A DNA stretch of 64,000 nucleotides from DYKG01 sp964596185 (GTDB lineage: Bacteria; Muiribacteriota; Ozemobacteria; Ozemobacterales; Ozemobacteraceae), in assembly GCA_964596185.1 (NCBI GenBank), contig CAZQUE010000001.1, positions 62,001-126,000 on the forward strand, written 5' to 3'. Positions 1-8,374 of this stretch are shown here, one piece after another; position 1 is the first letter of the stretch; each line of letters starts with the position of its first letter. Below the pieces are notes generated by a model. That model made no database searches, was not told where the DNA came from, and saw nothing but the letters and a program-made list of their open reading frames with translations. A program made the translations under genes and the position numbers.

Positions 1-107
1 TAAAATCATTGTTGAAAAAACCGATTCTGATTGATGGAAGAAATCTTTTTGAACCGAAAAAAATGAAGGCTCTCGGCTTTGATTACGAGGGTATCGGGAG
101 GAAATAG
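1..107 (+). CDS. UDP-glucose 6-dehydrogenase, C-terminal end only (partial)
   Basis: Only the last 34 codons lie in the window (frame starting at base 3, stop TAG at 105-107). The peptide reads PILIDGRN, LFEPKKM and then LGFDYEGIGR, which is the typical C-terminal tail of UDP-glucose or GDP-mannose dehydrogenases (the NAD/UDP-binding C-terminal domain ends in xDGRNxxxPxxM...GFxYxGIGR). The full enzyme would oxidise UDP-glucose to UDP-glucuronate in the cytoplasm for envelope polysaccharide. It is the first visible gene of the plus-strand nucleotide-sugar operon and ends 3 bases before the next start codon. Which nucleotide sugar it uses cannot be told from the tail. Confidence 0.8.
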   Translation, partial: KSLLKKPILIDGRNLFEPKKMKALGFDYEGIGRK

Positions 108-110
108 CCA

Positions 111-1115
111 ATGAAATTGATTGTTCCGGTTGCCGGAAAAGGCACCAGGCTTCGGCCGCATACTTTTTCCAAGCCAAAATCACTGGTAGCAGTTGCGGGA
201 AAAACTGTCTTGCAGCATGTCATCGACAGCATGAAAAAGCTGAAGATTGAAGAATACATATTCATAACTGACGAGAACGGGCACATAATCGAAGATTTCG
301 TCAAGGCAAATTATACTGATCTTCCGGCGACGTACATTCAGCAGAAAGAGTTACTGGGACCGGCTCACGCCGTATCTCTTGCAGACTCTCGCATTGAAGA
401 GGGCGACGACATTCTCGTGGTATTCAACGACACCCTTTTCGTTACCGATTTGTCGCGTATCTCGCGTCTATGCGAAGGGCTGGATGGCCTGATCTATTCG
501 AAGGAAGTGGAAAATTATCAGCGTTTCGGGGTAAATGTCATGCGTGACGGAATAATTGTCGACATGGTTGAAAAGCCCGATCAGCCGATAAGTAAGCTTG
601 CCCAGGTTGGACTTTACTATCTCAAAGACGGCAAAAAGTTCATGGGCTATATTAAAAAAGCCATCGAACAGAAGCTTACCGTTAAAGGCGAATATTATCT
701 TCCCGAGGTTTTCAAGTTGATGCTTAAAGATGGCATGAAACTCGGTGCTCCGGAGATCGAAGAATGGCTCGATTGCGGTAAGCCTGAAACTCTTTTGCAG
801 ACAAATCGCTTTTTGCTTGAGCGCTCTACAACAAGTCATGTCTGTATTGAAGGCTGTGTTATCATCCCACCGGTTTTCATTCATCCTACGGCAAAAGTCA
901 AACATTCTGTAATCGGTCCCTATACTTCGATCGGCAAAAATTGTGAGGTTAAAGATTCGATTATCAGAGATTCGGTAATCAATAGAAATTCGGTTTTGCG
1001 CAATGCAATTCTCGAAGGTTCTATTGTCGGCGATTCAGTGGAATTGACCGGGCAATTTCAACGATTGAATATAGGTGATAACAGTATGATCGATCTTAGC
1101 GGGAAAGCTCAATGA
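111..1115 (+). CDS. sugar-phosphate nucleotidyltransferase with left-handed beta-helix tail
   Basis: The 334-residue protein starts with the nucleotidyltransferase signature PVAGKGTRLRPHT (about residues 6-18), followed by SKPKSLVAVAGK, the usual phosphate-binding loop and lysine of the RmlA/GlmU/GlgC superfamily. The catalytic domain runs to about residue 235; the rest (about 245-330) has the I-x-P and IG-x-x repeats of a hexapeptide beta-helix. It should activate a hexose-1-phosphate to an NDP-sugar, most likely a UDP- or dTDP-glucose-type product given ugd upstream and galE downstream. The exact sugar and base are not decidable from sequence. It overlaps galE by 4 bases (ATGA). Confidence 0.85.
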   Translation: MKLIVPVAGKGTRLRPHTFSKPKSLVAVAGKTVLQHVIDSMKKLKIEEYIFITDENGHIIEDFVKANYTDLPATYIQQKELLGPAHAVSLADSRIEEGDDILVVFNDTLFVTDLSRISRLCEGLDGLIYSKEVENYQRFGVNVMRDGIIVDMVEKPDQPISKLAQVGLYYLKDGKKFMGYIKKAIEQKLTVKGEYYLPEVFKLMLKDGMKLGAPEIEEWLDCGKPETLLQTNRFLLERSTTSHVCIEGCVIIPPVFIHPTAKVKHSVIGPYTSIGKNCEVKDSIIRDSVINRNSVLRNAILEGSIVGDSVELTGQFQRLNIGDNSMIDLSGKAQ

Positions 1116-2095
1116 TTGTTCTGGTCACTGGCGGGGCTGGGTATATTGGCAGTCAATGCTGCCGGGCATTAAAAAATGCCGGCCTCGTTCCCGTCGTTTT
1201 CGATAATTTTGAAAATGGTTATCGGGAAAATGTCCAATGGGGCGAATATTTTGAAGGCGATATCAGGCGGCTTGAAGATCTTCAGGCCGCTTTTTCGAGA
1301 TTTCAGCCCGAAGCGGTAATGCATTTTGCCGCCTATGCTTATGTTGGCGAATCGGTTAAAAAACCTGAAAAGTATTACAAAAACAATCTGTATGGCAGTC
1401 TGAATTTACTGGAAGTGATGCGCGAGTTTCAGGTTAAAAAGCTGATTTTCAGCTCCAGCTGTGCCACCTATGGAATGCCAGAGCAGGTGCCAATTGTCGA
1501 AACACAATCGCAGTTGCCGGTGAACCCCTATGGTAACACGAAACTGATGATGGAAATGATGATGCGAGACTATGCCGCTGCCGGACATCTGGACTTTGTG
1601 GCGTTGCGTTACTTCAATGCTGCCGGCGCATCTTCCGATGCAGAAATAGGTGAAAACCATGTGCCCGAAACCCATCTTATTCCCCTGGTTCTGGATGCGG
1701 CAAGCGGTCGTCGTCCCGCTGTGACTGTTTTTGGCGATGATTATCCAACCGAAGACGGAACCTGCATCAGAGATTATATTCACGTCGAAGACCTGGCCGA
1801 AGCCCATTTGCTGGCTTTGAAAATGCTGTTGAAGCACAGCGGTGCTTTTGCCTTCAACCTCGGAAACGGTAAGGGCTTCTCGGTGCTACAGATCATTTCT
1901 GCTGTAGAAAAAGTGACTGGAAAAAAAGTTCCGTATCAGGTCGGGCCAAGAAGGGCGGGCGACCCTGCCGTGCTGGTTGGTGACGCTTCTTTGGCCCGTA
2001 AGAAGCTTGGCTGGAATCCGCGATACATTGATATTGAAGAAATAATCGCACATGCCTGGAATTATTATAAAAGGCTTCTAAACAAGGAGATCTGA
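1112..2095 (+). CDS. galE: UDP-glucose 4-epimerase
   Basis: Extended short-chain dehydrogenase of 327 residues, the normal length for GalE. It has the NAD-binding loop GGAGYIGS (7-14), the serine cluster SSSC (114-117) and the catalytic pair Tyr140-x3-Lys144 (YGNTK). It interconverts UDP-glucose and UDP-galactose (or the GlcNAc/GalNAc forms) in the cytoplasm. The start overlaps the stop of the nucleotidyltransferase gene, and pseB follows 2 bases after the stop, so it belongs to the same transcript. Substrate preference (Glc versus GlcNAc) is not resolved; UDP-GlcNAc is the precursor of the next enzyme. Confidence 0.9.
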   Translation: MIVLVTGGAGYIGSQCCRALKNAGLVPVVFDNFENGYRENVQWGEYFEGDIRRLEDLQAAFSRFQPEAVMHFAAYAYVGESVKKPEKYYKNNLYGSLNLLEVMREFQVKKLIFSSSCATYGMPEQVPIVETQSQLPVNPYGNTKLMMEMMMRDYAAAGHLDFVALRYFNAAGASSDAEIGENHVPETHLIPLVLDAASGRRPAVTVFGDDYPTEDGTCIRDYIHVEDLAEAHLLALKMLLKHSGAFAFNLGNGKGFSVLQIISAVEKVTGKKVPYQVGPRRAGDPAVLVGDASLARKKLGWNPRYIDIEEIIAHAWNYYKRLLNKEI

Positions 2096-2097
2096 AG

Positions 2098-3084
2098 ATG
2101 TTCGCTGGTAAAACTATCCTGATAACAGGCGGCACAGGGTCTTTTGGTAAGGCCTTCGTTCGCAAGGCTCTGAAAGAATATGATTTCAAAAAAATAATTG
2201 TTTACTCGAGAGATGAGTTTAAACAATATCACATGGCCAAAGCCTTCCCCTCAGATCGTTTGCGGTTTTTTATTGGCGATGTTCGCGATGCAAGCAGGGT
2301 TTATCGTGCCATGGCCGGGGGGGTCGACTATGTTATACATGCGGCGGCGATGAAGCACGTAACCGCTTCTGAATATAATCCTTTTGAAGCAGTGCAAACC
2401 AATGTTATCGGTGCGCAAAATATTGTCAATGCCGCCATTGACGCTGGCGTGCAAAAAGTTGTTGCTTTGAGTACAGATAAAGCTTGTAATCCGGTAAACC
2501 TTTACGGAGCAACCAAACTTTGCTCTGACAAATTATTCATTGCTGCCAACGCTTATTCTGGAAAAATGGTTACCCGGTTCGCTGTGGTTCGATATGGCAA
2601 CGTTATCGGCAGTCGCGGTAGCGTCGTGCCCCTTTACAAAGAACTTTCTCCATCAGGCGAATTGCCGGTAACTGATGAAAGAATGACCCGGTTCTGGATA
2701 ACTCTGCCGCAAGCAGTGCAATTTGTTGCCGATTCTTTTGCAATTATGAACGGTGGCGAACTTTTCATTCCCAAAATTCCGAGTATGAAGATAACTGATC
2801 TTGCTGAGGCAGTCGTTCCGGGCTGTCGAAAGAAAATTATCGGCATCCGGCCCGGAGAAAAGTTACATGAGATGATGATTTCCCGCGATGATTCGCGCAA
2901 CCTTTACGAATTAGAAGATCGTTATATCAAAATGCCCGACTTTCCTTTCTGGAAAACGGTTTTACCGGATGGAGCTCTGCAGGTTGACGAAGGTTTTGAA
3001 TTTGCCAGTGACACGAATAAACTATGGTTGAACGTTGAGCAATTAAGAACTTTGCTTGATGAAGACGGAGTGATCGAGAAATGA
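2098..3084 (+). CDS. pseB: UDP-N-acetylglucosamine 4,6-dehydratase (inverting), PseB
   Basis: First enzyme of CMP-pseudaminic acid synthesis: it turns UDP-GlcNAc into the 4-keto-6-deoxy-L-arabino sugar. The 328-residue protein carries the NADP loop GGTGSFG (11-17), the family-specific STDK (125-128) and YGATK (Tyr136, Lys140), matching the PseB/FlaA1 group rather than the long membrane dehydratases. A GGAG ribosome site lies 8 bases before the ATG. The stop overlaps pseC by 4 bases. Order pseB-pseC is the classic one, which supports the call strongly. Confidence 0.93.
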   Translation: MFAGKTILITGGTGSFGKAFVRKALKEYDFKKIIVYSRDEFKQYHMAKAFPSDRLRFFIGDVRDASRVYRAMAGGVDYVIHAAAMKHVTASEYNPFEAVQTNVIGAQNIVNAAIDAGVQKVVALSTDKACNPVNLYGATKLCSDKLFIAANAYSGKMVTRFAVVRYGNVIGSRGSVVPLYKELSPSGELPVTDERMTRFWITLPQAVQFVADSFAIMNGGELFIPKIPSMKITDLAEAVVPGCRKKIIGIRPGEKLHEMMISRDDSRNLYELEDRYIKMPDFPFWKTVLPDGALQVDEGFEFASDTNKLWLNVEQLRTLLDEDGVIEK

Positions 3085-4283
3085 AATTTTTGCCATACGG
3101 TCGCCAGCAGATAACCGAAGATGATATTTCCGCGGTTGTAAAAACGTTGAAATCTGACTTTTTAACTCAGGGTCCGGCGGTTGAAAATTTCGAAAGCGCT
3201 TTTTGCAATGCTGTTGGCGCAAAATTCGCCATCGCTTGCAGTAATGGAACCGCCGGTCTGCATCTTGCAGCCGTCAGTGCCGACATTTCAGCCGGCGATG
3301 TTGTGATCGTTCCGGCAGTAACCTTCGTTGCCAGTGCAAATTGCGCCAGATATGTCGGTGCAGATGTCGTTTTCGCGGATATCAATACGGATGATCTGAC
3401 CGTTTCAGCCATAGATTGCGAACGCCATATCAAAAGATTGTTTGAACAGGGGCGAGCGGTAAAAGCTCTGGTAACAGTAGATCTGGCCGGACATCCCTGT
3501 GATATGCAGGCTTTTTCTGAATTGAGGACCAGATACGGTTTTGTCTGGATACATGATGCCTGTCATTCTCTCGGCGGATCGTGGCGGGATAGCAACGGAA
3601 AAACCTGGAAGACAGGAGAGTTTCCCGGCCCGGATTTCACCGTTTTCAGCTTTCATCCGGTAAAACATATTACCAGTGGTGAGGGAGGAATGATTACCAC
3701 TCATAATCAGGTTTTTGCTGAGCGCCTCAGGTTTTTCAGGACCCATGGCATTACCAAAGACGCAAATCATTTTCAGAAGAAAGAGCAAGCGTATGATTCT
3801 GACGGCAATCTTAATCCCTGGTATTATGAAATGCAGGGATTAGGGTTCAACTATCGTTTGACCGATTTCCAAGCGGCTCTGGCTCAATCTCAGCTACAGC
3901 GTCTTTCTGAATTCATCGGCCGACGGCGCGAAATCGTCGCATTTTACAAAACGAAGTTGGCCGATATTGAGGTCGTTAGATTTCCTGGAGTTCGCGAAAA
4001 TATTCAACACGCTTATCATTTGGCGGTTATTGAGCTGGATTTTGAGAAAATCGGCAAAAGCAGGGCAGTTGTTATGAACGAACTGCGCGAAAGAGGTATT
4101 GGAACTCAGGTTCATTATATCCCGATTCCGATGATGCCTTATTATTCAGATGGTGCCTGTCTTGCCGAAATTCCAATGGCAATGAATTATTATCGACGGG
4201 CGCTTTCGATTCCCTGCTTTCCGGATCTTGTCGAAGAAGATCTGAGGCGAGTCGTGCGGTCGATCGAGGAAGTAGTTACATGA
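3081..4283 (+). CDS. pseC: UDP-4-amino-4,6-dideoxy-N-acetyl-altrosamine transaminase, PseC
   Basis: A DegT/DnrJ/EryC1-type PLP aminotransferase of 400 residues. Visible features are the SNGTAGLHLA phosphate-binding stretch (about 54-63), the IHDACHSLGG segment with Asp159, and FHPVKHITSGEGG with the PLP lysine at about Lys195. It aminates C4 of the PseB product. It overlaps both neighbours by 4 bases (pseB upstream, the cytidylyltransferase downstream), so translation is probably coupled. The combination with pseB directly upstream makes a perosamine-type or other sugar transaminase unlikely. Confidence 0.92.
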   Translation: MKFLPYGRQQITEDDISAVVKTLKSDFLTQGPAVENFESAFCNAVGAKFAIACSNGTAGLHLAAVSADISAGDVVIVPAVTFVASANCARYVGADVVFADINTDDLTVSAIDCERHIKRLFEQGRAVKALVTVDLAGHPCDMQAFSELRTRYGFVWIHDACHSLGGSWRDSNGKTWKTGEFPGPDFTVFSFHPVKHITSGEGGMITTHNQVFAERLRFFRTHGITKDANHFQKKEQAYDSDGNLNPWYYEMQGLGFNYRLTDFQAALAQSQLQRLSEFIGRRREIVAFYKTKLADIEVVRFPGVRENIQHAYHLAVIELDFEKIGKSRAVVMNELRERGIGTQVHYIPIPMMPYYSDGACLAEIPMAMNYYRRALSIPCFPDLVEEDLRRVVRSIEEVVT

Positions 4284-5053
4284 TCAAAAATCAGGTAATA
4301 ATTCAGGCGAGAATGGGTTCATCCAGATTGCCGGGAAAAGTTTTGCTGCCGCTGAATGGTCGTCCGGTTCTTGAATATGTTGTACGGCGCAGCGCTGCTG
4401 CAGCAAGAGTTGAAAATGTTGTTGTTGCTACCAGCGATTTGTCAGAAGATGATACTATCGAAAATTGGTGTCGTGAAAATGGAGTTGCCTGGATAAGAGG
4501 TAGCTCAGATGATGTACTCGGGCGCTATTTGCATGCCGAAAAAAGATACCCATGTCAAAACATTGTTAGAATCACTGCCGATTGCCCATTAGTCGACCCA
4601 GGTATAATAGATTCAATGCTGGCTTTGCATCAATCAACCGGCGCCGATTACACATCAAATGAGGTTCCACCTACTTTTCCCATCGGCTTCGATGTTGAAG
4701 TTGTTAAAACATCCATTTTAAAAAAAGTTGATGGGTTGGCCACTCTAAAATCCCATCGTGAGCATGTTACACTTTATATTCGTGAACATACTTCGGATTT
4801 TAAAATTCTAAACCTTGATTCCGGACTTTCAAAAAATGATGCCCGTCTGACTCTCGACCGACCAGAGGACTATGATGCTTTGAAGGCTTTGTTGGCTTAT
4901 TTCCCTAAAGACGAAATTCTCTTTTCTTTTTATCAGATTATGCGCTTGATGAGAGCCAATCCCGAGATCGCCAAAATCAATTCCGACATAGACCGTTTTG
5001 AGGGACTAAAAAAGTCGATTAAGGCCGAAAAACGAAAGTTAAAATGGCAATAA
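4280..5053 (+). CDS. pseF: nonulosonate cytidylyltransferase, PseF/SpsF type
   Basis: The 257-residue protein begins VIIQARMGSSRLPGKVL, the N-terminal signature of the SpsF group of CMP-sugar cytidylyltransferases, and has ITADCPLVDP (about residues 97-106), the metal and nucleotide site. In this context it should activate pseudaminic acid with CTP to give CMP-Pse, the donor for flagellin glycosylation. SpsF-type enzymes are found in Gram-positive spore coat loci and in many pse clusters, while PseF of Campylobacter is a shorter relative, so the gene symbol is by role. It overlaps pseC by 4 bases and pseG by 10. Confidence 0.82.
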   Translation: MIKNQVIIQARMGSSRLPGKVLLPLNGRPVLEYVVRRSAAAARVENVVVATSDLSEDDTIENWCRENGVAWIRGSSDDVLGRYLHAEKRYPCQNIVRITADCPLVDPGIIDSMLALHQSTGADYTSNEVPPTFPIGFDVEVVKTSILKKVDGLATLKSHREHVTLYIREHTSDFKILNLDSGLSKNDARLTLDRPEDYDALKALLAYFPKDEILFSFYQIMRLMRANPEIAKINSDIDRFEGLKKSIKAEKRKLKWQ

Positions 5054-6324
5054 CTCTTTCAAGAAGAGGATTGCTAAACGCTCCGGTTGCCGTTTTTCGT
5101 GTTGATGCGGGGCCTGGCTTGGGCATGACTCATTTTATGCGCTGTCGGGCTTTGGCGATTGAATTGCTTAGAAGAAGCTGGATTGTTCATTTTGTTGGCC
5201 ATGGTTTGCCTGAAGAAATGCTGTTTTATCGTGGCAAAAATTTGGCAATCAACTATATTCCGTTTCCATCATATCGGGAAAGCGAACAAGATGTCAGGGC
5301 TTTTATACGACTGTTGCGCGAGAGCTTCTTTCGAAATCTAGCCTGCATAATTGTAGATTCTTATCGTTTCAATCGAGACGACTATGTGAGACTGCAGTTT
5401 TACGACGACAGGGTTCCGGTTGCTGTAATCAACGATGTTGCCGAACATGACACCCCTGCTCAGGTTGTTATTAACCCCAATCCTCTTTTTTCGCCGGAAC
5501 CTTACGAACGGCAAAGAATCCCTTCAATACTTTGTGGAGAAGCCTATACTTTGATTCGCCCGGAAATTACTGCTTTGCGCGATCGGAAATACAACCCAGA
5601 CGGGCCATTGCTTATCAATATGGGCGGGGTTAATCAGGCAACACTAACAGTTTTACAAGCTCTGCCAGATCTTTGTGAAAGAAAAGTGATTGTTTTTGTT
5701 GATCAAGATTCTTTAAGTGAAGAAATACAGGCCTGGGAAAATGAATGTCCACAAATGAGGAGGATTGAAACAAGTGTTTCGCGCTTGCCGGAATTGCTTT
5801 TTGAATCAGCAATAACCATCTCTGGCGGCGGTGAAATACTTTGGGAAATATATTGTCTGGGTATTCCCAATATTTGTATTGTTTGGGCGGAAAACTCCAA
5901 TAATTCAACGCTTATTATAAAGGATCAGGCCACAGGTTTTCTTATAGATGTTTTAAGCAATATCAATGTCGAACTGCGATCAGATATGCTTGAAAGCGGC
6001 TTAAACAAAATTGTCGAAACATTGGGGCCGCCAGGTAAGACCAGGGTTGTTCACGAAATTGGATTTCGTACTGCTGAAATCATTAACAAACACGAAACCA
6101 GTATTGCCATAGATGGTCTTGAATCGGTCGATAAGAAAACTTTACGTAAGGCTTTATCGCGACTAACTTCTGCATGCGGCTTTCCTCAGGAGATGATGGA
6201 AAAGCAGCGTGAGCTCATTGACGGTCTTGGCGCACAAAGAATTGCTGAAGTTCTCGAGCAGCAAAAATGGCAGGAAGTTTCGTTATTCGCTTCCGACTAT
6301 TCAAGATACCCGGATTCTTTTTGA
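5044..6324 (+). CDS. pseG: UDP-2,4-diacetamido-2,4,6-trideoxy-altropyranose hydrolase, PseG
   Basis: Removes UDP from the activated di-N-acylated sugar before condensation with PEP. The N-terminus FRVDAGPGLGMTHFMRC (about 19-35) matches the PseG motif FRVDxxxxIGxGHxMRC, including the catalytic-type histidine, but the residue before His is Thr rather than Gly. A glycosyltransferase-like SGGGE/LGIP segment follows near residues 260-280. The tail IDGLGAQRIAEVL (about 397-409) is the usual end of the family; the total of 426 residues is longer than typical PseG, with about 50 extra residues between these parts and at the end. A hairpin terminator overlaps its stop codon. Confidence 0.85.
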   Translation: MAITLSRRGLLNAPVAVFRVDAGPGLGMTHFMRCRALAIELLRRSWIVHFVGHGLPEEMLFYRGKNLAINYIPFPSYRESEQDVRAFIRLLRESFFRNLACIIVDSYRFNRDDYVRLQFYDDRVPVAVINDVAEHDTPAQVVINPNPLFSPEPYERQRIPSILCGEAYTLIRPEITALRDRKYNPDGPLLINMGGVNQATLTVLQALPDLCERKVIVFVDQDSLSEEIQAWENECPQMRRIETSVSRLPELLFESAITISGGGEILWEIYCLGIPNICIVWAENSNNSTLIIKDQATGFLIDVLSNINVELRSDMLESGLNKIVETLGPPGKTRVVHEIGFRTAEIINKHETSIAIDGLESVDKKTLRKALSRLTSACGFPQEMMEKQRELIDGLGAQRIAEVLEQQKWQEVSLFASDYSRYPDSF

Positions 6325-6334
6325 ATCCGGTTTT
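6310..6334 (+). terminator. hairpin terminator after pseG
   Basis: Perfect 8-base stem CCGGATTC / GAATCCGG with a TTTTT loop (arms 6310-6317 and 6323-6330), followed by TTTT. It overlaps the last codons and stop of pseG. It splits the pseudaminic locus into two transcription blocks. The T-run is short, so termination may be partial. Confidence 0.65.
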
Positions 6335-6400
6335 GCCAGAAAAAAAACAGCGCAGACTGTTGTCGTTCGATAAAAAATAATTTCCTGGCTCAACTTCTTA

Positions 6401-6408
6401 GCCGATAA
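6401..6408 (+). promoter_or_regulatory. possible sigma-28 (FliA) -10 element before the Maf gene
   Basis: GCCGATAA is an exact match to the sigma-28 -10 consensus, 43 bases before the ATG at 6452. The expected TAAA -35 at the right distance (about 6382-6385) is not present (TTCC instead). Directly after it lies a 6-base inverted repeat, AGTATT-AAG-AATACT (6408-6422). The neighbouring gene is a flagellin glycosylation factor, which makes flagellar control plausible but unproven. Confidence 0.4.
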
Positions 6409-6451
6409 GTATTAAGAATACTATCTAAATCGGGAAAAGGGCAGGTGGCAA

Positions 6452-8374
6452 ATGAAATCTTCAGTCTATGCAAAGAATATGAAGGTTCTGAGAAAGCGCA
6501 TGGGGGTGCTCGATCGTGCCTTGCAGATGAGCCAGGGGTCAGAATGTGAGTATATTGTCGAGCAAGCAAAAAACAGTTCAAAAACCCTTGCAATCAAAAA
6601 AGACGACAAGATTTTCCAGATTCACAGTAAGTATAATCCACAGCGCGAGGCTTCTCAGCAGGTAAAAAACATGGGTTTTAGAAACCCTAAGATGCTCGTG
6701 ATTCTAGGGTTGGGCTTGGGTTATCATATTCGTGCCTGTCTCGAAGAGCTCAAAGATGAGAATTTATTTATTGTTGTTATTGAAAAAGATATCGAGGCTC
6801 TGCGTGCAGCTCTTGAAAGTGTTGACATCACAGATTTGCTCAATTCACAAAAGATTCGCTGGGTAATCGGTGTACCTGAAGAGGATGGTTTTGCAGTGCT
6901 AAATGACATGATCAAGCAGGCAGGCATAGGATTTCAGTTGTTTTTGAAGACCTTGCATATTTTTGATCATCCGGTTCTTGATAAAGTCCACGGTGACTAT
7001 CACAAAAATATGCTCAAAGCCTTTAGAGAAGCTGCACATGCAGTAATTTTCAACTATGGCAACTGCCCCGCAGATTCAATGATGGGCGTTGAGAATATCA
7101 TGAAAAATCTTGCCACAATCATGCGAAACCCTGGAGTAAAAGACCTTTATGGAGCATTTAAGGGAGTTCCTGGGATTCTAGTCTCTACCGGCCCCTCGCT
7201 TGATAAAAATGTTGAAGAGCTTAAAAATGCTCTTGGCAAGTGCGTTATGATCAGCGCTGATTCGGCTTTGAAGGTCTTGTTAAAGCACGATATTACACCA
7301 CATGCGGCGGTGAGTCTTGAAAGAATTATTCAAGTTGCGAAAATGTTTGAAGAATTGCCGGAAGACTACAAGGAAAAGATTTGGCTGGCAGCATCTCCGG
7401 TCATTAGAAAAGAATCCTATGACGCCTGGAATGGGCCAACTTTTATGGTTTATCGTGCCTTCGCTCATTTTGAATGGATAAACATGCCAAAGGGAACGAT
7501 GAACATTGGTCCTTCGTGTTCAAATATGGCTTTCAAAATTCTCGAGGCTATGGGTTGTGACCCAATAATTCTTGTTGGCCAGGATTGTGCCTTTCAAAGC
7601 GCCGAAAAAACACATGCAGACGGAGCTCCAAGCGTTACCAACCTGAATTATAAAGAAAGAGATCTGATTAAGCTGAAAGGAAACTATCAGGACTGGGTTT
7701 ACAGTAGCGAAATCTTTAACATGTTTAGAAAAAGTTTTGTTACTGATATTGCCCAGTATCGTGGAAAATGTATTAATGCCACCGAGGGTGGAGCCTTTAT
7801 TGAAGGCGCACATTTGATGCCATTGAAAGAAGCAATTGCCCAATATTGCAAGAGTTCTGTTGAGACTTTGGAAATTTTTAAACGAAAGCTTCATTACCCC
7901 ACAGAGCTTGAGATAAAAGAAGTTTACAGGAATTTTTCTCAAACCATTCGAGAAACTCGCAAAGAAGTAGAGGGGGTTATAGAATATTGCGATAAAGGCA
8001 AAAAGATGATAGATGAATTTGAAGAACGCCTCGAAAAAGAGGGGTTTGCCGAAATAGAAGACTTTCTAGAGCGTTTTCCAGACGATGATTTAGATCAGAT
8101 CCATACCGAAATGACGATGGCCCGGAGTAAGATTATTACCTTTGGCAAATATTTCAACCTTTATCTCATGCATATTGTTCAAATGATCATTGTTAAATTT
8201 GAAATGGATTTTAATGAGTTGCCCTGTCTGTGCGAAGATAAAAAACGTTGCAAGTTGCAGGGAATCAAACTTATGAAAAGGTGGTTCCCCACTATTGGCG
8301 ATGTGTGCCGCTTATCCTTGAACTTGTTAAATGAAGCCGCTGAGGATCTTGAAAAAGAGTTTGGAAAAGCATGA
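6452..8374 (+). CDS. Maf-type motility-associated glycosyltransferase (DUF115/MptE-like)
   Basis: Long cytoplasmic protein (640 residues) of the Maf family, which transfers nonulosonic acids onto flagellin. Diagnostic stretches are GLGLGYHI (about 90-97), GILVSTGPSLDKN (about 243-255), MISADSALKVLLKH (about 269-282) followed by ITPHAAVSLE, and ILVGQDCAF plus THADGA (about 373-390), the core of the DUF115/6-hydroxymethylpterin-pyrophosphokinase-like domain. The C-terminal third is helical and charged. It opens the second block of the pse locus and overlaps pseI by 4 bases. Flagellin itself is not in the window, so the acceptor is inferred from the family. Confidence 0.85.
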   Translation: MKSSVYAKNMKVLRKRMGVLDRALQMSQGSECEYIVEQAKNSSKTLAIKKDDKIFQIHSKYNPQREASQQVKNMGFRNPKMLVILGLGLGYHIRACLEELKDENLFIVVIEKDIEALRAALESVDITDLLNSQKIRWVIGVPEEDGFAVLNDMIKQAGIGFQLFLKTLHIFDHPVLDKVHGDYHKNMLKAFREAAHAVIFNYGNCPADSMMGVENIMKNLATIMRNPGVKDLYGAFKGVPGILVSTGPSLDKNVEELKNALGKCVMISADSALKVLLKHDITPHAAVSLERIIQVAKMFEELPEDYKEKIWLAASPVIRKESYDAWNGPTFMVYRAFAHFEWINMPKGTMNIGPSCSNMAFKILEAMGCDPIILVGQDCAFQSAEKTHADGAPSVTNLNYKERDLIKLKGNYQDWVYSSEIFNMFRKSFVTDIAQYRGKCINATEGGAFIEGAHLMPLKEAIAQYCKSSVETLEIFKRKLHYPTELEIKEVYRNFSQTIRETRKEVEGVIEYCDKGKKMIDEFEERLEKEGFAEIEDFLERFPDDDLDQIHTEMTMARSKIITFGKYFNLYLMHIVQMIIVKFEMDFNELPCLCEDKKRCKLQGIKLMKRWFPTIGDVCRLSLNLLNEAAEDLEKEFGKA

